The notes: generated by a model from the letters alone, not told the origin. A DNA stretch of 64,000 nucleotides from Capsicum annuum (GCF_002878395.1 NC_061119.1:45489787-45553786); one strand, 5' to 3'; numbered from the stretch's first letter, positions 37,612 to 48,766 are shown. Made by a program: numbers and translations.

Positions 37612-38151
37612 TTTTCACATTTATGATGATGACAAACTATTCCTCATGTCACTAGGACCATGTTATTTCAATTACTCACGAATTCGCTAATTCTTTTGTC
37701 TCGAGCAATAATTAAAAAAACTTATTCCCACTACACAAGGACTGATTCCCCCTGTCACAAGGACCTGTCCCCATGGAACTTAATTTTTCACAAACTAAAA
37801 CATCTTCCCCCTTTGGTCATCATTACAAAGAGAAACAGTAAAACAAAATAAGTAAGAAGTAGCACAAGTTAATTCATGACTATTACGACAACACTGATAT
37901 GAATAAATAAGAAAGAATAAAAGGCAAGTAGTAGACAAGAAGAAGAATCACTTTACTGAATAAAAAGGTAGTACCACACATATTACATGAAATAAAAAAA
38001 ACTTTAGTAATCGACAAAAGCCACAAGACTTAAATAAATAGAGGACTACATAGTTTCGGGACACCAGGCCTTAGGTGGAAGGAGGTATGGGGGCAAGGGA
38101 CCTAAGAAACATATCTATGCAAGCACTCTCTGCAACATGAGTATTTAAGAT
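37612..38151 (-). other. Region between env-like ORF and 3' LTR, with polypurine tract
   Basis: On the - strand, gatgaccaaagggggaag (complement of 37804-37819) and a second tttgtcatcatcata stretch just before the LTR are the usual SIRE-type motifs preceding the LTR. Repeated ggacctgg / ggtcctt motifs occur as in the other copia fragments. Confidence 0.6.
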
Positions 38152-39990
38152 CTATTTGGTAAGTTCCTTTACTTTCTCTGAGAGACTCATAACTTGAGCA
38201 GTAAGTGTAGCAACTTGGGCCTTCAGCCCTTCATTTTTAGCTTTTAGACCATCAGAGACACCTGCCCCCCTCAGAGCATAACTGTTGCATCCTTGTCTTA
38301 AGTTTGGAAATCCTAGAATCTCTAGTGGCCACAACTACCCTTATTTTCTCCAACTCTTTAGATAAATGCCCATGAATGTCTAATAATTTAGCTACCTGGG
38401 ACTTCGTCCCTACCTTTCCTTCTTCACATTCATTTTCAATTAAATTATTCATGGTGAATATTTGGTTGACTGTACTAGTAACTCCTCTCATACGCTCAAT
38501 CTTAAAGTGTTTAATACCTTGCTAAGTAAATATCCATGAGGATCCCATACTTTCAATCTTTAACATCCAAAACCTTATGCATGTGTTCAATCATCAATGT
38601 AGGAAGGTTAAGCAACTCAAACTTGCTGAGAGCTTCCATAAGAAAGAGGTCTACTACTGAACCAACTATACGTTTCTCAGAATGGGACGGTAAAACTTTG
38701 TTGATGAATTGAAAGAGTAATTGGAACTCTTCTTCAAAAACGTCCTTCTAACTCTAACTTTGGATTTTCACCAATTTTGAATGCAAACTGAACAAAAGAA
38801 AGTGAAGGTTTTTATTTTTCTACTGACCTCATCCCATTAATAGGGATACCTAGAATTTCTCTGAGGGATACCTAGTCTATAAAGATTTCCACTCCATGCA
38901 CCATTCCAATTAGGCTTAAGCCATCGTAAGCAAACTACATTGTGAAGAAGAAGTCCTTGACTCCAGCTTTATAAACTGTGGGCATTGGAGTTTTGAACAA
39001 ATACAACGAATCCTGATATTGGACAAACTCAATCAACTCACACATTCACGGTTCCTCATGAATCTTGGGATTAAAGACTCTCCGAGTTAACACTTTTTGG
39101 AACTTAAGGATCTGATTTCTCTCCTCTCTAATGAGACTCAAAATAGGCTCTGAACTTTCTACCTTTGGGATGAGGTACCTGGTCCCTCTATAAAATAATC
39201 AATTCCCTCTGAAGAATATGGATCATCTTCAGGACCAGGTCCCTCGGTCACTTTCTCCCTTTTATCTTAGTGGAAGTATATTTCTTCTTACCTGCACTCA
39301 TTGATTAGGGTATGTTTCTTATACCTGCACTCTTTGATTTGGGTGCTACAAACTTTGTACGCTTCAAACTTCCTACCTTTTTACACTTATTACCAATAGC
39401 AATAACAATATTATCATCAGTGTTCTCCTTTCTATCTTCAACTTCAATATCAACTACCTTCTTAGGAGGAGAAACCACCTTGTCAACCTCACCCTTTTTC
39501 CTTGCATTTCTCTTTTGAGTAGTGGATCTTTTACTGTCCCTTAAGTCATCACTCAATAGCATTTTATCAACCCCTCTATCACTGTAGAATCTATGATTAG
39601 GCTTCTCAAAGACCTGGTCCCTTCCCAAGTACCCTCTCTTTCTTACTCTATAGCAAAAAAGACTCACTAATTCATCATCCTCATATCATCATCTTTTATA
39701 GAAGGATGAAGTATCTCTTTTGCCATCCTAGTAGTCATAGGGGTTCCATCATATCTATGGCTCAAAAATTTGGGAGAAAAGTCAGTGGAGAAGGGAGAAA
39801 TGCCTCAAGGATCTGAGGCTAACCAGTTGAGACTATCAGCCACCCAATCAGCCCCAAACTCCACACTATTGGGGGATTTTTGTATTCCTTAAGTAGACTA
39901 CCCTCAAATAAATATTCTTTCACCACAAAGGGTTCAGTCACTGCAAGGGGAACTGGTCCTTTTGAAACCTCAGGTATGGTTCCAGACTCC
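38152..39990 (-). pseudogene. Post-pol (env-like) ORF of SIRE-type copia, decayed
   Basis: Pieces of the extra ORF found between pol and the 3' LTR in SIRE-like elements; its role is unproven. From high coordinates: PEVSKGPVPLAVTEPF and EYLFEGSLLKEYKNPP near 39890-39975; the basic segment 39305-39667 (RKKGEVDKVVSPPKKVVDIE); a putative-plant-transposon-type domain about 38570-39060 (FTMQFAYDGLSLIGMVHGVE); and a C-terminal coiled coil 38152-38491 (ELEKIRVVVATRDSRISKLK, then LKAQVATLTAQVMSLSEKVK). Frames shift between the blocks. It breaks off near 39990, where similarity ends. Confidence 0.7.
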
Positions 39991-40739
39991 AAATATTAAA
40001 ACTTATATTCTAACACGTAACATAGATATCTCCAAACCCTTATTTAACTATACTAAGTTCCTTCATAGCCTACTAATATCATATCTCTAAACTTATATTT
40101 TTCCTTACACCAACATACTCAACATTATCAACCTATAACCCATAAATTAATTGATAAGAATATCATATACCATATAGCCTTATTCACACTTATCAATTCA
40201 AGGGTACTAGCTAAGTACACACACTATTAAAACTTAGAATAATACAATCCCAAATCACTTTGGGTACACCTATAGATCATACTCACATCATCATACTTAA
40301 TTTAGAATCAAAAACTTAAATTCTTTCATACACTATTTAAAGCCTACTGATTCGCCTTTCGTAAAACTAGCCCCATGGATACAAAGTATACTAAATCCAG
40401 ATAAACTTTATCCCCACTTTACTGCTGCTAAAATTTTGGGTTCATGCTCCTAACTCTAGGTCATATTCTATCAAAAGATTTTTAAAAGGGATCTAAAAGC
40501 ACATCTGACTTTGGCTTAGTGCATGATTTTTCATGTACATGGATGAACATTTTGAAAGTGTAGAACATATGGGAACTAATGGGATCCTTTTAATCCCACA
40601 TGTAATCCCATAACTGTCTATGGGGACTGTATGAGAAATCTCTATATATAGGGATTTGATCTTGACTATTTCTATTACCTCTAAAACAAGGTAGAACTGA
40701 CATGAATAGAGCAAGATGAGAATCTATATAAGTTGCTTA
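39991..40739. other. Unassigned AT-rich sequence
   Basis: No conserved coding or repeat family recognised. Short open frames on either strand have no motif. Confidence 0.5.
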
Positions 40740-40860
40740 GAGAACCTTTCTATAGCATGATCTGAGACTTGAAAGAAGGGAAATATTTCCTAAAATGTCT
40801 TGTAGCCTCTTGTCCATAAATGTTCAATAATGGATAGAACCCAAACATGAATCCAACATA
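40740..40860 (-). mobile_element. Small Tekay-type gypsy leader fragment
   Basis: The stretch gaagggaaatatttcctaaa through agcctcttgtccataa is the reverse complement of the leader between PBS and gag of the element at 53100-53165 (ttatggacaagaggctatga...aaagtttcccttc). Also equivalent to 18330-18380. No coding part remains. Confidence 0.6.
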
Positions 40861-41410
40861 AGATCCATCTATTTCAGTAGATCACTAATCAGTTGCATTA
40901 GATGAGTCATCTGTTGCAACAAAAAACCCATATGCCAGATTCATGTTCATGGTTCTATAGTGTTATAAATAAATCAAATTGATTGGTCATCTGTTGAAAT
41001 AGATGAGTTATTTGTTACAGAGTAGGAGTCATTTATTAAACTAGATTAGTCACCTATTGGAACAGAACCTAAACTCGATTCCAACAGATGAGTTATATAT
41101 TGCAACAGGTTACTCATCTATTGCAACAGGTTAGTTATCTGTTGTAACATATCACTCATCTATTAGAATCAGCTTCAAAAGTTCTTTAATAATGTAACAT
41201 ATATCCCAACAGGCACTTCAGCTATTGTAATAGATGTATAATTTGTTGCAATATATGATTAACCTATTATGATAGATGACTTATTTGTTGGAATCAGCTT
41301 CGAGACCATTTATGAATCACAATAGGTAGGTCATTTATTGTAATAGATTAATGACCTATTGCAACATATTTTTCACTTGTTGCAATAGATAACTCATCTG
41401 TTGGGATTCA
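40861..41410. repeat. Array A of degenerate 20-bp palindromic words (MULE terminus)
   Basis: At least ten imperfect copies of catctgttgcaacagatga-like words with irregular spacing, for example at 40905-40920, 41089-41125 and 41140-41165. The consensus is its own reverse complement. It lies just upstream of a MULE transposase and recurs after it (44088-44310), so it probably forms the element's terminal or subterminal repeats. Confidence 0.7.
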
Positions 41411-41497
41411 TGTTACAGCACTGTAAAATCACTATTAAATTTATTATAATGTCATTATTAACTTTTTTTAACAAAGAAATTTATTTACGTACCAATA

Positions 41498-43920
41498 ATG
41501 GAGGGATCAATAACAATAAGGGTGGATTATCATGGTGAATATATCGAGAAGACCAATGGATATGTATGGCATTGAAAGGGGGTGAAATATTAGAGACAAT
41601 AGCTATGATAGTCCAAATTGATATTTTGTATGATGATTTTGTGATGTCAATCATCAGCTATTGTGGAATAAACTATCAACCAAAAGAACTCGTCATCAGC
41701 TACATGCACACTCCTTTGAAAATCAGAGAGTACTACCTTTCAAGATAACTGATCAAGTTTGGTTGTGTGCTTATCTTAGTGATTCAGCTAGGCCGGTGTT
41801 TAGGGTGTACATGGTTGAAAACCCAAGAGAGAATGAGAACTAGAATATATAAGAAGAAGAACAACAATAAATCTTTGATGATAAGTTGGATGATCTGGAC
41901 ATGAATATTCTAGATGATGATCGACCGTTGTTATGAGTAATTTTGTGGGCAGTTCTTCTCAATCAACATAGTCGGGCAATTATCAAGTTGATGAGACTGG
42001 CTTTTACAAGGAAATTTCATTCAAAGATAAGACATAACTATCTACTTCTTTATTATTTCTTGCTTGAAAAAAGATTTCATACTAAAGAAGGTGATTAATT
42101 CGATCAAAGTCTTTTCCTTTAGATGTTCTAATCCAAACTGGAAATGGTGGTTGAGGGTTGTTAAATACTTAAGTTCCAACATATTCATCATTAATGTTTA
42201 TGAAAAGTATCACACATATGGTTCAGAGCACATTACGAGCTAAATTCTTACGCCACAGCAAAGGTCCTCGGTCAATATTTCCTGAATAGATTCCTTAATG
42301 GCAAAGGCCCTTTTACAAGTGATATGGCCAATCAACTCCTTACATAATTGGGTTTTACGGATAGTTATTGGAAGATATATATGGCCATGGGATTTCTAAG
42401 GACTTGGTTAGGGGGACACGTGAGCACGGGTTTACAGTCCTTGATGCCTACCATTACATGTTAGAGTCCATAAATCTCAGAAGTAAGACGGCATTGCATG
42501 TTGATGAAAAAAAAGGCTCAAGTACTTTTTGTATCCTATGGTGCTTGGATTCTTGATTTTCAATATTTGATAAAAGTCATAGCCATCACCGGGACTTTCT
42601 TAAAGAGCAAGTATAATGGAGTTTTGCTAGCGGCAGTGGCATAGGATGTGGAGAGTCATATCTTTTATGTCACTTTTTGTGTAGCGGACAAGGAATGTGA
42701 TGCCGCATATGGATTTTTTTGAACAAATACAAAGCTGCATCAAAGATACTGAAGAGTTGTGTTTTATTTTGGATACGCATCTAATTATCCCAAAGATGGT
42801 TTCAATTTTCTACACTTCAGCTCACTTTGCTTGTTGCATGAGGCATCTTGCAGATAATATTCGAAACAACTTTCATAATGAAAAGGTCGTGACCCTTTTT
42901 TATAGAGTAGGTAAAGCATATAATAGAGATGAGTTTTTTGATAATTTCAATCAAATAATGGATACGCATCCCAAGGCAGTAAAATATCTCATACATGTCA
43001 GTTTTGAAAGATGGAGCCAGGCCTTTTGTCTGACAAATAGGTACATTCTTATGAATTTAATGTCTTGTTTGAGTTGCAAGTTTAGTATGATGTCATACTA
43101 AGTGATTCTTTTGTATAGGTATAATATTATAACGTCAAACATAGTTGAATCAGAACAATACTAACCTACCTAAGAGAGAGAACATAAGAGTGACTCCCCC
43201 TATCACAACAAGGCCGCTCATTGAATTCCTTCCGCCGTAAGGGGTCAAAGTGTTGGGTGAGGTTCAAAGGAGGAATTTATTGTTTGACGTTGAAAGAGAA
43301 TCTCCCATCGTATCATTATTTGATGAAATAAACAAGAAGTATGGAAAATCATTTCATGAAAGACGTATGTAAGTTGTGAACACAGGAACCAGATTTTTTC
43401 TATAAGAAGAAAAACAAATATCAACAAACATCAGTTTGGGTAATACGCTATTTGCTTATCAAATAGCAGATTACAAGTTCAGTATCAACGATTATGGTGA
43501 TGTTGCCATGGTCAATCTTCAAACAAGATCTTGTACATGTAGAGTTTTTGATTTGGACAAAATACCAAGTTCACATGCTATGGCAGTGCTTCAACCCCAA
43601 ACGGTGCACAATATGGAACTAAAATTTATGAGTGCTCATCTCCATATTATTCAATGGAAATATATATAATGGCATATAGTGAGAATATTAATTCGGTTCC
43701 TCCCAAAGAAACTTGGGTTGATCCTGTAGAGCTTTTGAAAAGATTAATGCCTCCTCCATATATTGACCCAAGCACTATTAAATTGGGAAGAAGATGGTGT
43801 AAGAAGAGACGTGGAGTCATAGAATCATTTTCATCAAAAAAAAATAAGTGCTCCGTATGTAAAAATGCTGACCACAAAAGAACTATATGCCCGGATCATA
43901 ATCTACCATGGTTGTTGTAA
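41498..43920 (+). pseudogene. Mutator-like (MULE) transposase, decayed
   Basis: Begins ATG with MEGSITIRVDYHGEYIEKTN, then a MuDR-type N-terminal region (to about 41840) and a DNA-binding region (about 42000-42240, KWWLRVVKYLSSNIF). The catalytic MULE domain follows: 42697-43040 reads CFILDTHLIIPKMV, YTSAHFACCMRHLADNIRNN, and VSFERWSQAFCLTNRY (usual ISDRH.., YCMRHLxxN, WSRAHFxxNRY). The SWIM zinc finger at about 43525-43590 reads SCTCRVFDLDKIPSSHAMAV, where the third Cys is Ser. The C-terminus carries a CSVCKNADHKRTICP knuckle and ends at the stop 43918-43920. Several stops and frameshifts lie between 41570 and 43440. A DDE transposase that no longer works. Confidence 0.85.
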
Positions 43921-44087
43921 TAGCAAAACTTGTGTTGTTGTTTGTTTTGGACTTTGATTTTTTAACTCATTGTTGTCAACGTAAATGTTATTATTTATTA
44001 TATAAAATATCTTTTTTATTAACTTGTGTATCAATAAAAAGTGGTAAAACGGGAACTAAATACAACAAACCATAAAATTATTTTAAG

Positions 44088-44310
44088 CAGATTACCCATC
44101 TATTGCAACAGACAGACATTTTCTGGAAGAACACAATATAGTTCATCAAACTAGAATGTGTTCCTCCAATAGATGACCAATCTATTACAATAGATGGGTA
44201 ATCTATTAGAATAACACAATACAGTTCCTACCAAAAACCCAATAGATGACCAATCTATTTCAACAGATGGTCCATCTGTTGAAAGAACTCAAGACTCTTG
44301 CTATTGCAAC
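44088..44310. repeat. Array B of palindromic words, 3' MULE terminus
   Basis: Copies such as catctattgcaacagac and aacagatggtccatctgttg follow the transposase by about 170 bp. The whole segment 43915-44300 recurs inverted at 46066-46420, which identifies it as a MULE end. Confidence 0.7.
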
Positions 44311-44509
44311 TGGATTCAAAATTGTTCCTTACCTCTAACCGCTGACATATTTGTTGAGAAGAATGAATAAACAGAATGAAAATTAAATAAGAATTAAAAA
44401 GTCAAGTCGACCAAACATACATTTTTCATTACACAAAAACAAAATGCATTAGGCAGGTAGATTCGATATAGAAAAATAAAAATACATATTCTAAAAGAAA
44501 AAAAATAAC

Positions 44510-44716
44510 CTAATTACTATTATCATCCTTATTATTCTTATTATTCTCAGCCGGCCAATCGTCAACCGGCACCAATAGGGCCCTCCTTAGCCTGCGAATC
44601 TTTTGGAGTATCCTTGCTCTCAAGGCGGCCAACTCCCACTGGAGTTCATTAACCTACCTCTGAAGTTCCCACACTGTGTCGTGCAGAATAGCAATGTCTC
44701 AAATAGGATCAGCCAT
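44510..44716 (-). pseudogene. Small coiled-coil ORF associated with MULE sequence
   Basis: Complement of the ATG at 44714-44716 through the stop at 44510-44512, 69 codons with two in-frame stops. It reads MADPI-stop-DIAILHDTVWELQR, then ELQWELAALRARILQKIRRL and ALLVPVDDWPAENN. The heptad-like Leu pattern suggests a short coiled coil followed by an acidic Asn-rich tail. The frame is otherwise open and well composed, implying a former gene. It lies between two MULE ends, so it may be an accessory ORF of the element or a captured fragment; function unknown. Confidence 0.45.
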
Positions 44717-45138
44717 ATCTAGAACACACTTAAATTGAAAAAAAAAATAAACATAAAAATAAAGAAAGGAGTCCAAATGTAATACAACGTATAACACGAC
44801 TAAAAAAAAACTTTCTCAACGAGAAAGGAATATACTCTTTGAAGAGACGTGGATGAAGATGTAATGAGAAAGACAAAATCCAAGAAATAAATAAAGTAGA
44901 GTAGAATGAACGAGTATGAAGGAACCTATTTATAAAGCATTGAATCTAAATATGGCAGGAAAAATGTCATGATTGTTCATCTCCTTCATTAAATCTAACT
45001 GGTGATGTTTTGATTATTATGTAAAGTCATAATTAAATCTAACCAATGACTTTTTGATTATTGTGAAAAGTCATGACTTTTAAGCTTTTCAATAATATTA
45101 ACTATTTTTATTGAATTATTGCAACTCTTGCATCCAAC
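44717..45138. other. Unassigned AT-rich sequence
   Basis: No coding signal. A short imperfect repeat 'attaaatctaac(t/c)..tgatt..tttgattattgt.aa' occurs twice between 44990 and 45080. Confidence 0.5.
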
Positions 45139-45950
45139 TGTGCCACGACCTGAGCCAAGGCTCTGGCTGTGATGGGTATCCCAAACATCAAAGGCCCGAG
45201 AGACCCCTTAGCATACTATCATAAGCATAATCCATACATAAATCAAAATGCGGAAGATATAACAGTGTTCAATGGAAACCTATAATCCAAAAATATGCCA
45301 CAAGGTATGACAATACAATACTTCAAATAGCATCTAAACCAGTCTATGAAGCTTCTAGTGAACTAAAAACACAAGTCTGAATAAGCATAGACAAGGCCCC
45401 TGGACAAACCATAAAATAACTAAAACTATTATCTACATAGATTGACTTCCAAAGAAAGGGAGGCTTACCAACTCTGAACGTCTGAGGAAAAATCTACTAG
45501 TTTGCAAAACCATGGGACTAGGACACAGAACCTGAAATATAGAGGGGTCAATACTCGAAAGTATTGGTACGTAGAACAAACCAAAATAATATATTTTTAT
45601 ACAACATAGGTGAGAGAATTTCATAAAAACATTTAATATAAGGTAAATGAAAACACAAGGGCATAATGTAATAAACTTCAAAACATTTTTCGTACTGAGC
45701 TAGACGGTACACCCTACAATCTATAATTCTACGGGCTATATAGAATCTGCCCTTGACTCGGCCGCCCAAACCCCAACCCAAGTTTGTCACGAGGGATGGA
45801 GTCTATGTATCTCTACTACACCACAAGGTCATCGCCAGCGTACAATCCCCTATTTCAGGGCAACATAAAACCCGTGTCAGCAAATCACAATTTCGGACAA
45901 TGAGTTATTTGAACTCATACCTTCTACAGGTAACCATCTAACTCTCTTTA
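45139..45950 (-). mobile_element. Gypsy LTR fragment, reverse orientation
   Basis: Starts tgtgccacgacctgagccaa and continues like a reverse-oriented gypsy LTR ('catactatcataagcata', 'acaaggcccctggacaaacc'), but stops being recognisable near 45950, where tttgaactcatacctt is repeated at 45907 and 46004. No partner LTR or coding part found. Confidence 0.5.
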
Positions 45951-46065
45951 AGCCTCATTTTAGACTCTTAAGAATCATGCTTTCTTCTTATAAATTGTTT
46001 CCTCATTTGAACTCATACCTTTTAATAACCCTTTTTTCTATTGATAACCGTTTTGAGACAGTTTT

Positions 46066-46238
46066 TCCAATAGATGGACCATCTGTTGAAACAGATTTGT
46101 CATCTGTTCGAAGAATATAAACCAGTGGAAAGAACTGTATTGTATTTTTCCAGCAATTTGGTTGCAACAGGCAAGAAGAGGGTTTTGAGTTTTTCCAATA
46201 TGACCCATCTATAGCAATACATGGGTAATCTGCTGAAT
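46066..46238. repeat. Array C of palindromic words, inverted MULE 3' end
   Basis: Contains atagatggaccatctgttga and related words and is the reverse complement of array B, in the same order relative to the flanking 3' untranslated sequence. Confidence 0.75.
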
Positions 46239-46610
46239 ATATTTTTTATAGTCTGACGTATTTAGTTCTTGTTTGGTTATCTCTTTTTATTGATGCAAAA
46301 GTTATTAAAATATACTTTATATAATAAATAATAACATTTACATCCCCAACGATAAGTTAAAATTATCAAAGCTCATATCAAACAACAACACAAGTTTACT
46401 ATTACAACAATCAGGGTGCATTACATACGCAGCACTTGTTTCTTCTTGACAGGAATGTAGTCCTTTGATGTTCAAGATGGTTACCTGTTGAGCCTCCATA
46501 GTTTTGTACACTACTTCATGATGGTAATTGAAGATTAAACATTGTTTGACATTGATGGGGTAGGAATAATAAGGTGCATGCAGATAGATAGATCCACTTT
46601 CATGCATGAG
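46239..46610 (-). pseudogene. 3' remnant of a second MULE transposase
   Basis: The reverse complement of 46240-46420 is collinear with 43915-44085 (tgttgttgtttg, aatgttattatttattatataaa, catcaataaaaag). Upstream on the - strand, a frame reading SRRNKCCVCNAP with a stop corresponds to the SSKKNKCSVCKNA knuckle of the first copy, with a small deletion of the HKRTICP part. The rest of the transposase is missing and is replaced by the XS-domain inverted repeat. Confidence 0.6.
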
Positions 46611-46720
46611 AGTTATGTATTACTGATCAGGTTATTGTGACAACACACATAAAGTATAATAATTTTGTAATTACAGTTTTTTACCGATTAGGCATTGATC
46701 CTTCAAACAAGATCCAGCAT

Positions 46721-47505
46721 TTTATACTTAAGTTTGATAGGTGCGAACTGATAAGGCTGAAGCGTTCCAAGAAGGTGGTGTCAATACCCTGTTATAATTT
46801 AATAATGGTTTTGCTCATGTTTAGTCTTCAAGTTCTAAGAACGGATTAATATTTGATTACAATGTAGAGATTCAATAGTGATTGGACCAATTTTAATGGT
46901 GCAATGGACTTTGATAAGGCCTTCGAAGCCTCCCACTATAGCAAATAATAATGAAAAAACAATAGAAATTCCCCTGGTCCAAATTTATATGGATGGGTTA
47001 CTCGGGGAGACTATTATACAATAGAAGGTGCTTGGGAGAATACCTATGTGGGAATGGGAAGGTGGAAAAGACCATATATCATCTCAGACCTTTTTTATGA
47101 GGAAATAGGGGTAGCAAGTAAGAAACTTCTAGTCAATCTGGCCAATGAAATTGACTTGAAAGATGAAAAAATTGAATGAGCTGCAAATGTGAAAGTGTAT
47201 CCAAAAAATAATATCTGCCATTTGTTGTTGAAATGAAAAATAGTAAAGTGGACTGGAGCTGGACACTTTGCTAAGGAACTATGACTAACTAGCGTGGTTT
47301 GAATGAAGACCCATAAAGCGAAGGATTAGAACTCTAAGGAAGCAGCTTAGCGAGCACCGAGGGATAGGAAGATGGTAAGTCAAGAATGAAACTTAAACCA
47401 ATAACTCCTGAAGTAAAAATAAGGGAAGCCAAGGCATCAATTTCTGAAGTTTAAATTGCATCCCTTGCCTTCTTTTTGTGGTTTTGATTAGGTCAATGAA
47501 AGTAG
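46721..47505 (+). repeat. Left arm of a 1.6-kb inverted repeat
   Basis: It pairs with 47515-48312 as reverse complement, from gtttgataggtgcgaactga (left outer end) to gaaagtagaaacaaaaagg at the centre. By eye about 80% identity: about 90 of 110 bases agree between 46981 and 47090. The loop is only about 20-25 bases. Confidence 0.9.
46868..47179 (+). pseudogene. XS-domain fragment of an IDN2/FDM-type gene (left arm)
   Basis: The frame reads RFNSDWTNFNGAMDFDKAFE and ASHYSK, three stop codons, then NSPGPNLYGWVTRGDYY, a frameshift, and ISDLFYEEIGVASKKLLVNL then ANEIDLKDEKIE. This order (VxFNxDWxxFxxAxxFEKAFE, then LYGWVARxDDY, then TISDL, then NLANEIDLKNxxL) is the XS domain and the start of the coiled coil of IDN2/Factor of DNA Methylation proteins, which bind double-stranded RNA in RNA-directed DNA methylation. 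The N-terminal zinc finger and C-terminal XH domain are absent, so it makes no working protein. It sits among MULE-type repeats and is probably a captured fragment. Confidence 0.8.
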
Positions 47506-47514
47506 AAACAAAAA

Positions 47515-48312
47515 GGTTTAAAGTTGGGAAGAAATCCCATGCCTTTTTGTTTCCACTGCCTTTTACCTAATCAAACCACAAGCAGAAGGTTTGGGATGCA
47601 AGTTTAACTTCAGAAATTACCACCTTGGCTTGATTCCTATTTTTACTTTAGGAGTTATTGGTTTAACTTCCATTTCACTGATCATCTTACCACCTTTCGG
47701 TGCTTGCTAATCTGCATCCTTAGAGTTCTGATCCTGTATTTTGTGGGTCATCACTTAGGCCATGCTATCTAGTCATAGCTCCCTGTCAAAGTGCACAGCT
47801 CTAGTACACTTCACCATTTTTCTTTTCAAAATCGACTAATGGATTTTTATTTTTAGATACGCTTTCATTTTTTCAGCTTATTTGGTTTTTTCATTTTTCA
47901 AGTCAATTTTATCAGCCAAAGTTGCTACTATGTTTTTTTAATAAGGTCTGAGTTGATATATGATCTTTAGCACCTCCTTTTTCCCTTAAAGATATTCTCC
48001 CAAGCGCCTTTCATTGTATAAGCATCACCCCGAGTAACCCAGCCATATAAATTTAGACTAGGGCAATAACTATATTGATTTCCACTCTTGTTTGCATCAG
48101 TGCGAGGATTTGAAGGCCTTTCAAAAGTCTATTGAACCCTTAAAATCAGTCCAATCACTATTGACTTCTTACACTGCCACTAAAAACTTGGTCCTTTCTC
48201 CTAACTTGACACATAAACATTAGCAAAACTATCATTAAATCATAACAGGGTTGGACACCACCAACTTAGTCCCTCGGCCTTATCAGTTCAAACTTATCAA
48301 TCTTACATACCT
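47515..48312 (-). repeat. Right arm of the 1.6-kb inverted repeat
   Basis: Reverse complement of 46721-47505 with small insertions and deletions throughout. The central stem is cctttttgtttccactgcc pairing with the left arm's gaaagtagaaacaaaaagg. The outer end is near ttatcagttcaaacttatca. Confidence 0.9.
47868..48172 (-). pseudogene. XS-domain fragment (right arm, antisense copy)
   Basis: On the - strand the blocks NSDWTDFKGSIDF, KAFKSSH, SKFIWLGYSG (frame-shifted LYGWVT) and IKLT-KMKK correspond to the left-arm XS pseudogene. Stops and shifts are at positions different from those of the left arm, so the two arms have decayed independently since the inverted duplication. Confidence 0.7.
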
Positions 48313-48526
48313 CCTGCATATAAAGTGGTTCCATCTGTAAGCAACTTATTCCTCCAAATCCATCTTTACTCTAGCCTTTTATGTTGATCGGGCAAATGTT
48401 GATGCCCTTTCACTTTCTTTTCTTTTGGGAGACATCTTTTATCTACAAATAAGAGAAAAATAAAAATAACATTAAAATTGATGCCTTCATAGTTTAAAAA
48501 AAAGGGTAACACAAAATTTAATAAAT
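48313..48526. other. Flank between the right arm and array D
   Basis: On the - strand a short frame MSPKRKESERASTFARST with a stop is visible (about 48380-48436), perhaps the start of a former gene. No family recognised. Confidence 0.3.
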
Positions 48527-48766
48527 ACAACAGATTCACCATCTATTCAATAGATAATCCATCTATTCGATAGGTGACTAACATTTTACAACAGATAGGT
48601 TATCCGTTGTTAGAAATCAAATAATCCTTGCTACTAGTTTGATTTCTTTCAATAGGTACTTCATTTGTTGCAATAGAAGGGTATTCTAATAGCTGATTTA
48701 TTAGTTGCAAAAAGATAGGGAATCTGCTGAAAGACCAATATAGATTCATCAATTGCAACAAATGCA
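48527..48766. repeat. Array D of palindromic words
   Basis: Words such as catctattcaatagataatc, acaacagataggttatccgttg and catcaattgcaacaaatg. Same family as arrays A-C and E. It may be the other end of the MULE-like unit starting at array C. Confidence 0.6.

Noticed and set aside
39312..39518. + strand frame of 68 codons
   Set aside because: Antisense to the copia post-pol ORF, which has the better supported frame.
40861..41410. CRISPR-like or riboswitch-like array
   Set aside because: Units are degenerate, self-complementary, irregularly spaced and next to a eukaryotic MULE transposase; the window is plant DNA.
43245..43877. - strand frames of 60 and 76 codons
   Set aside because: Antisense to the MULE transposase SWIM and knuckle region.
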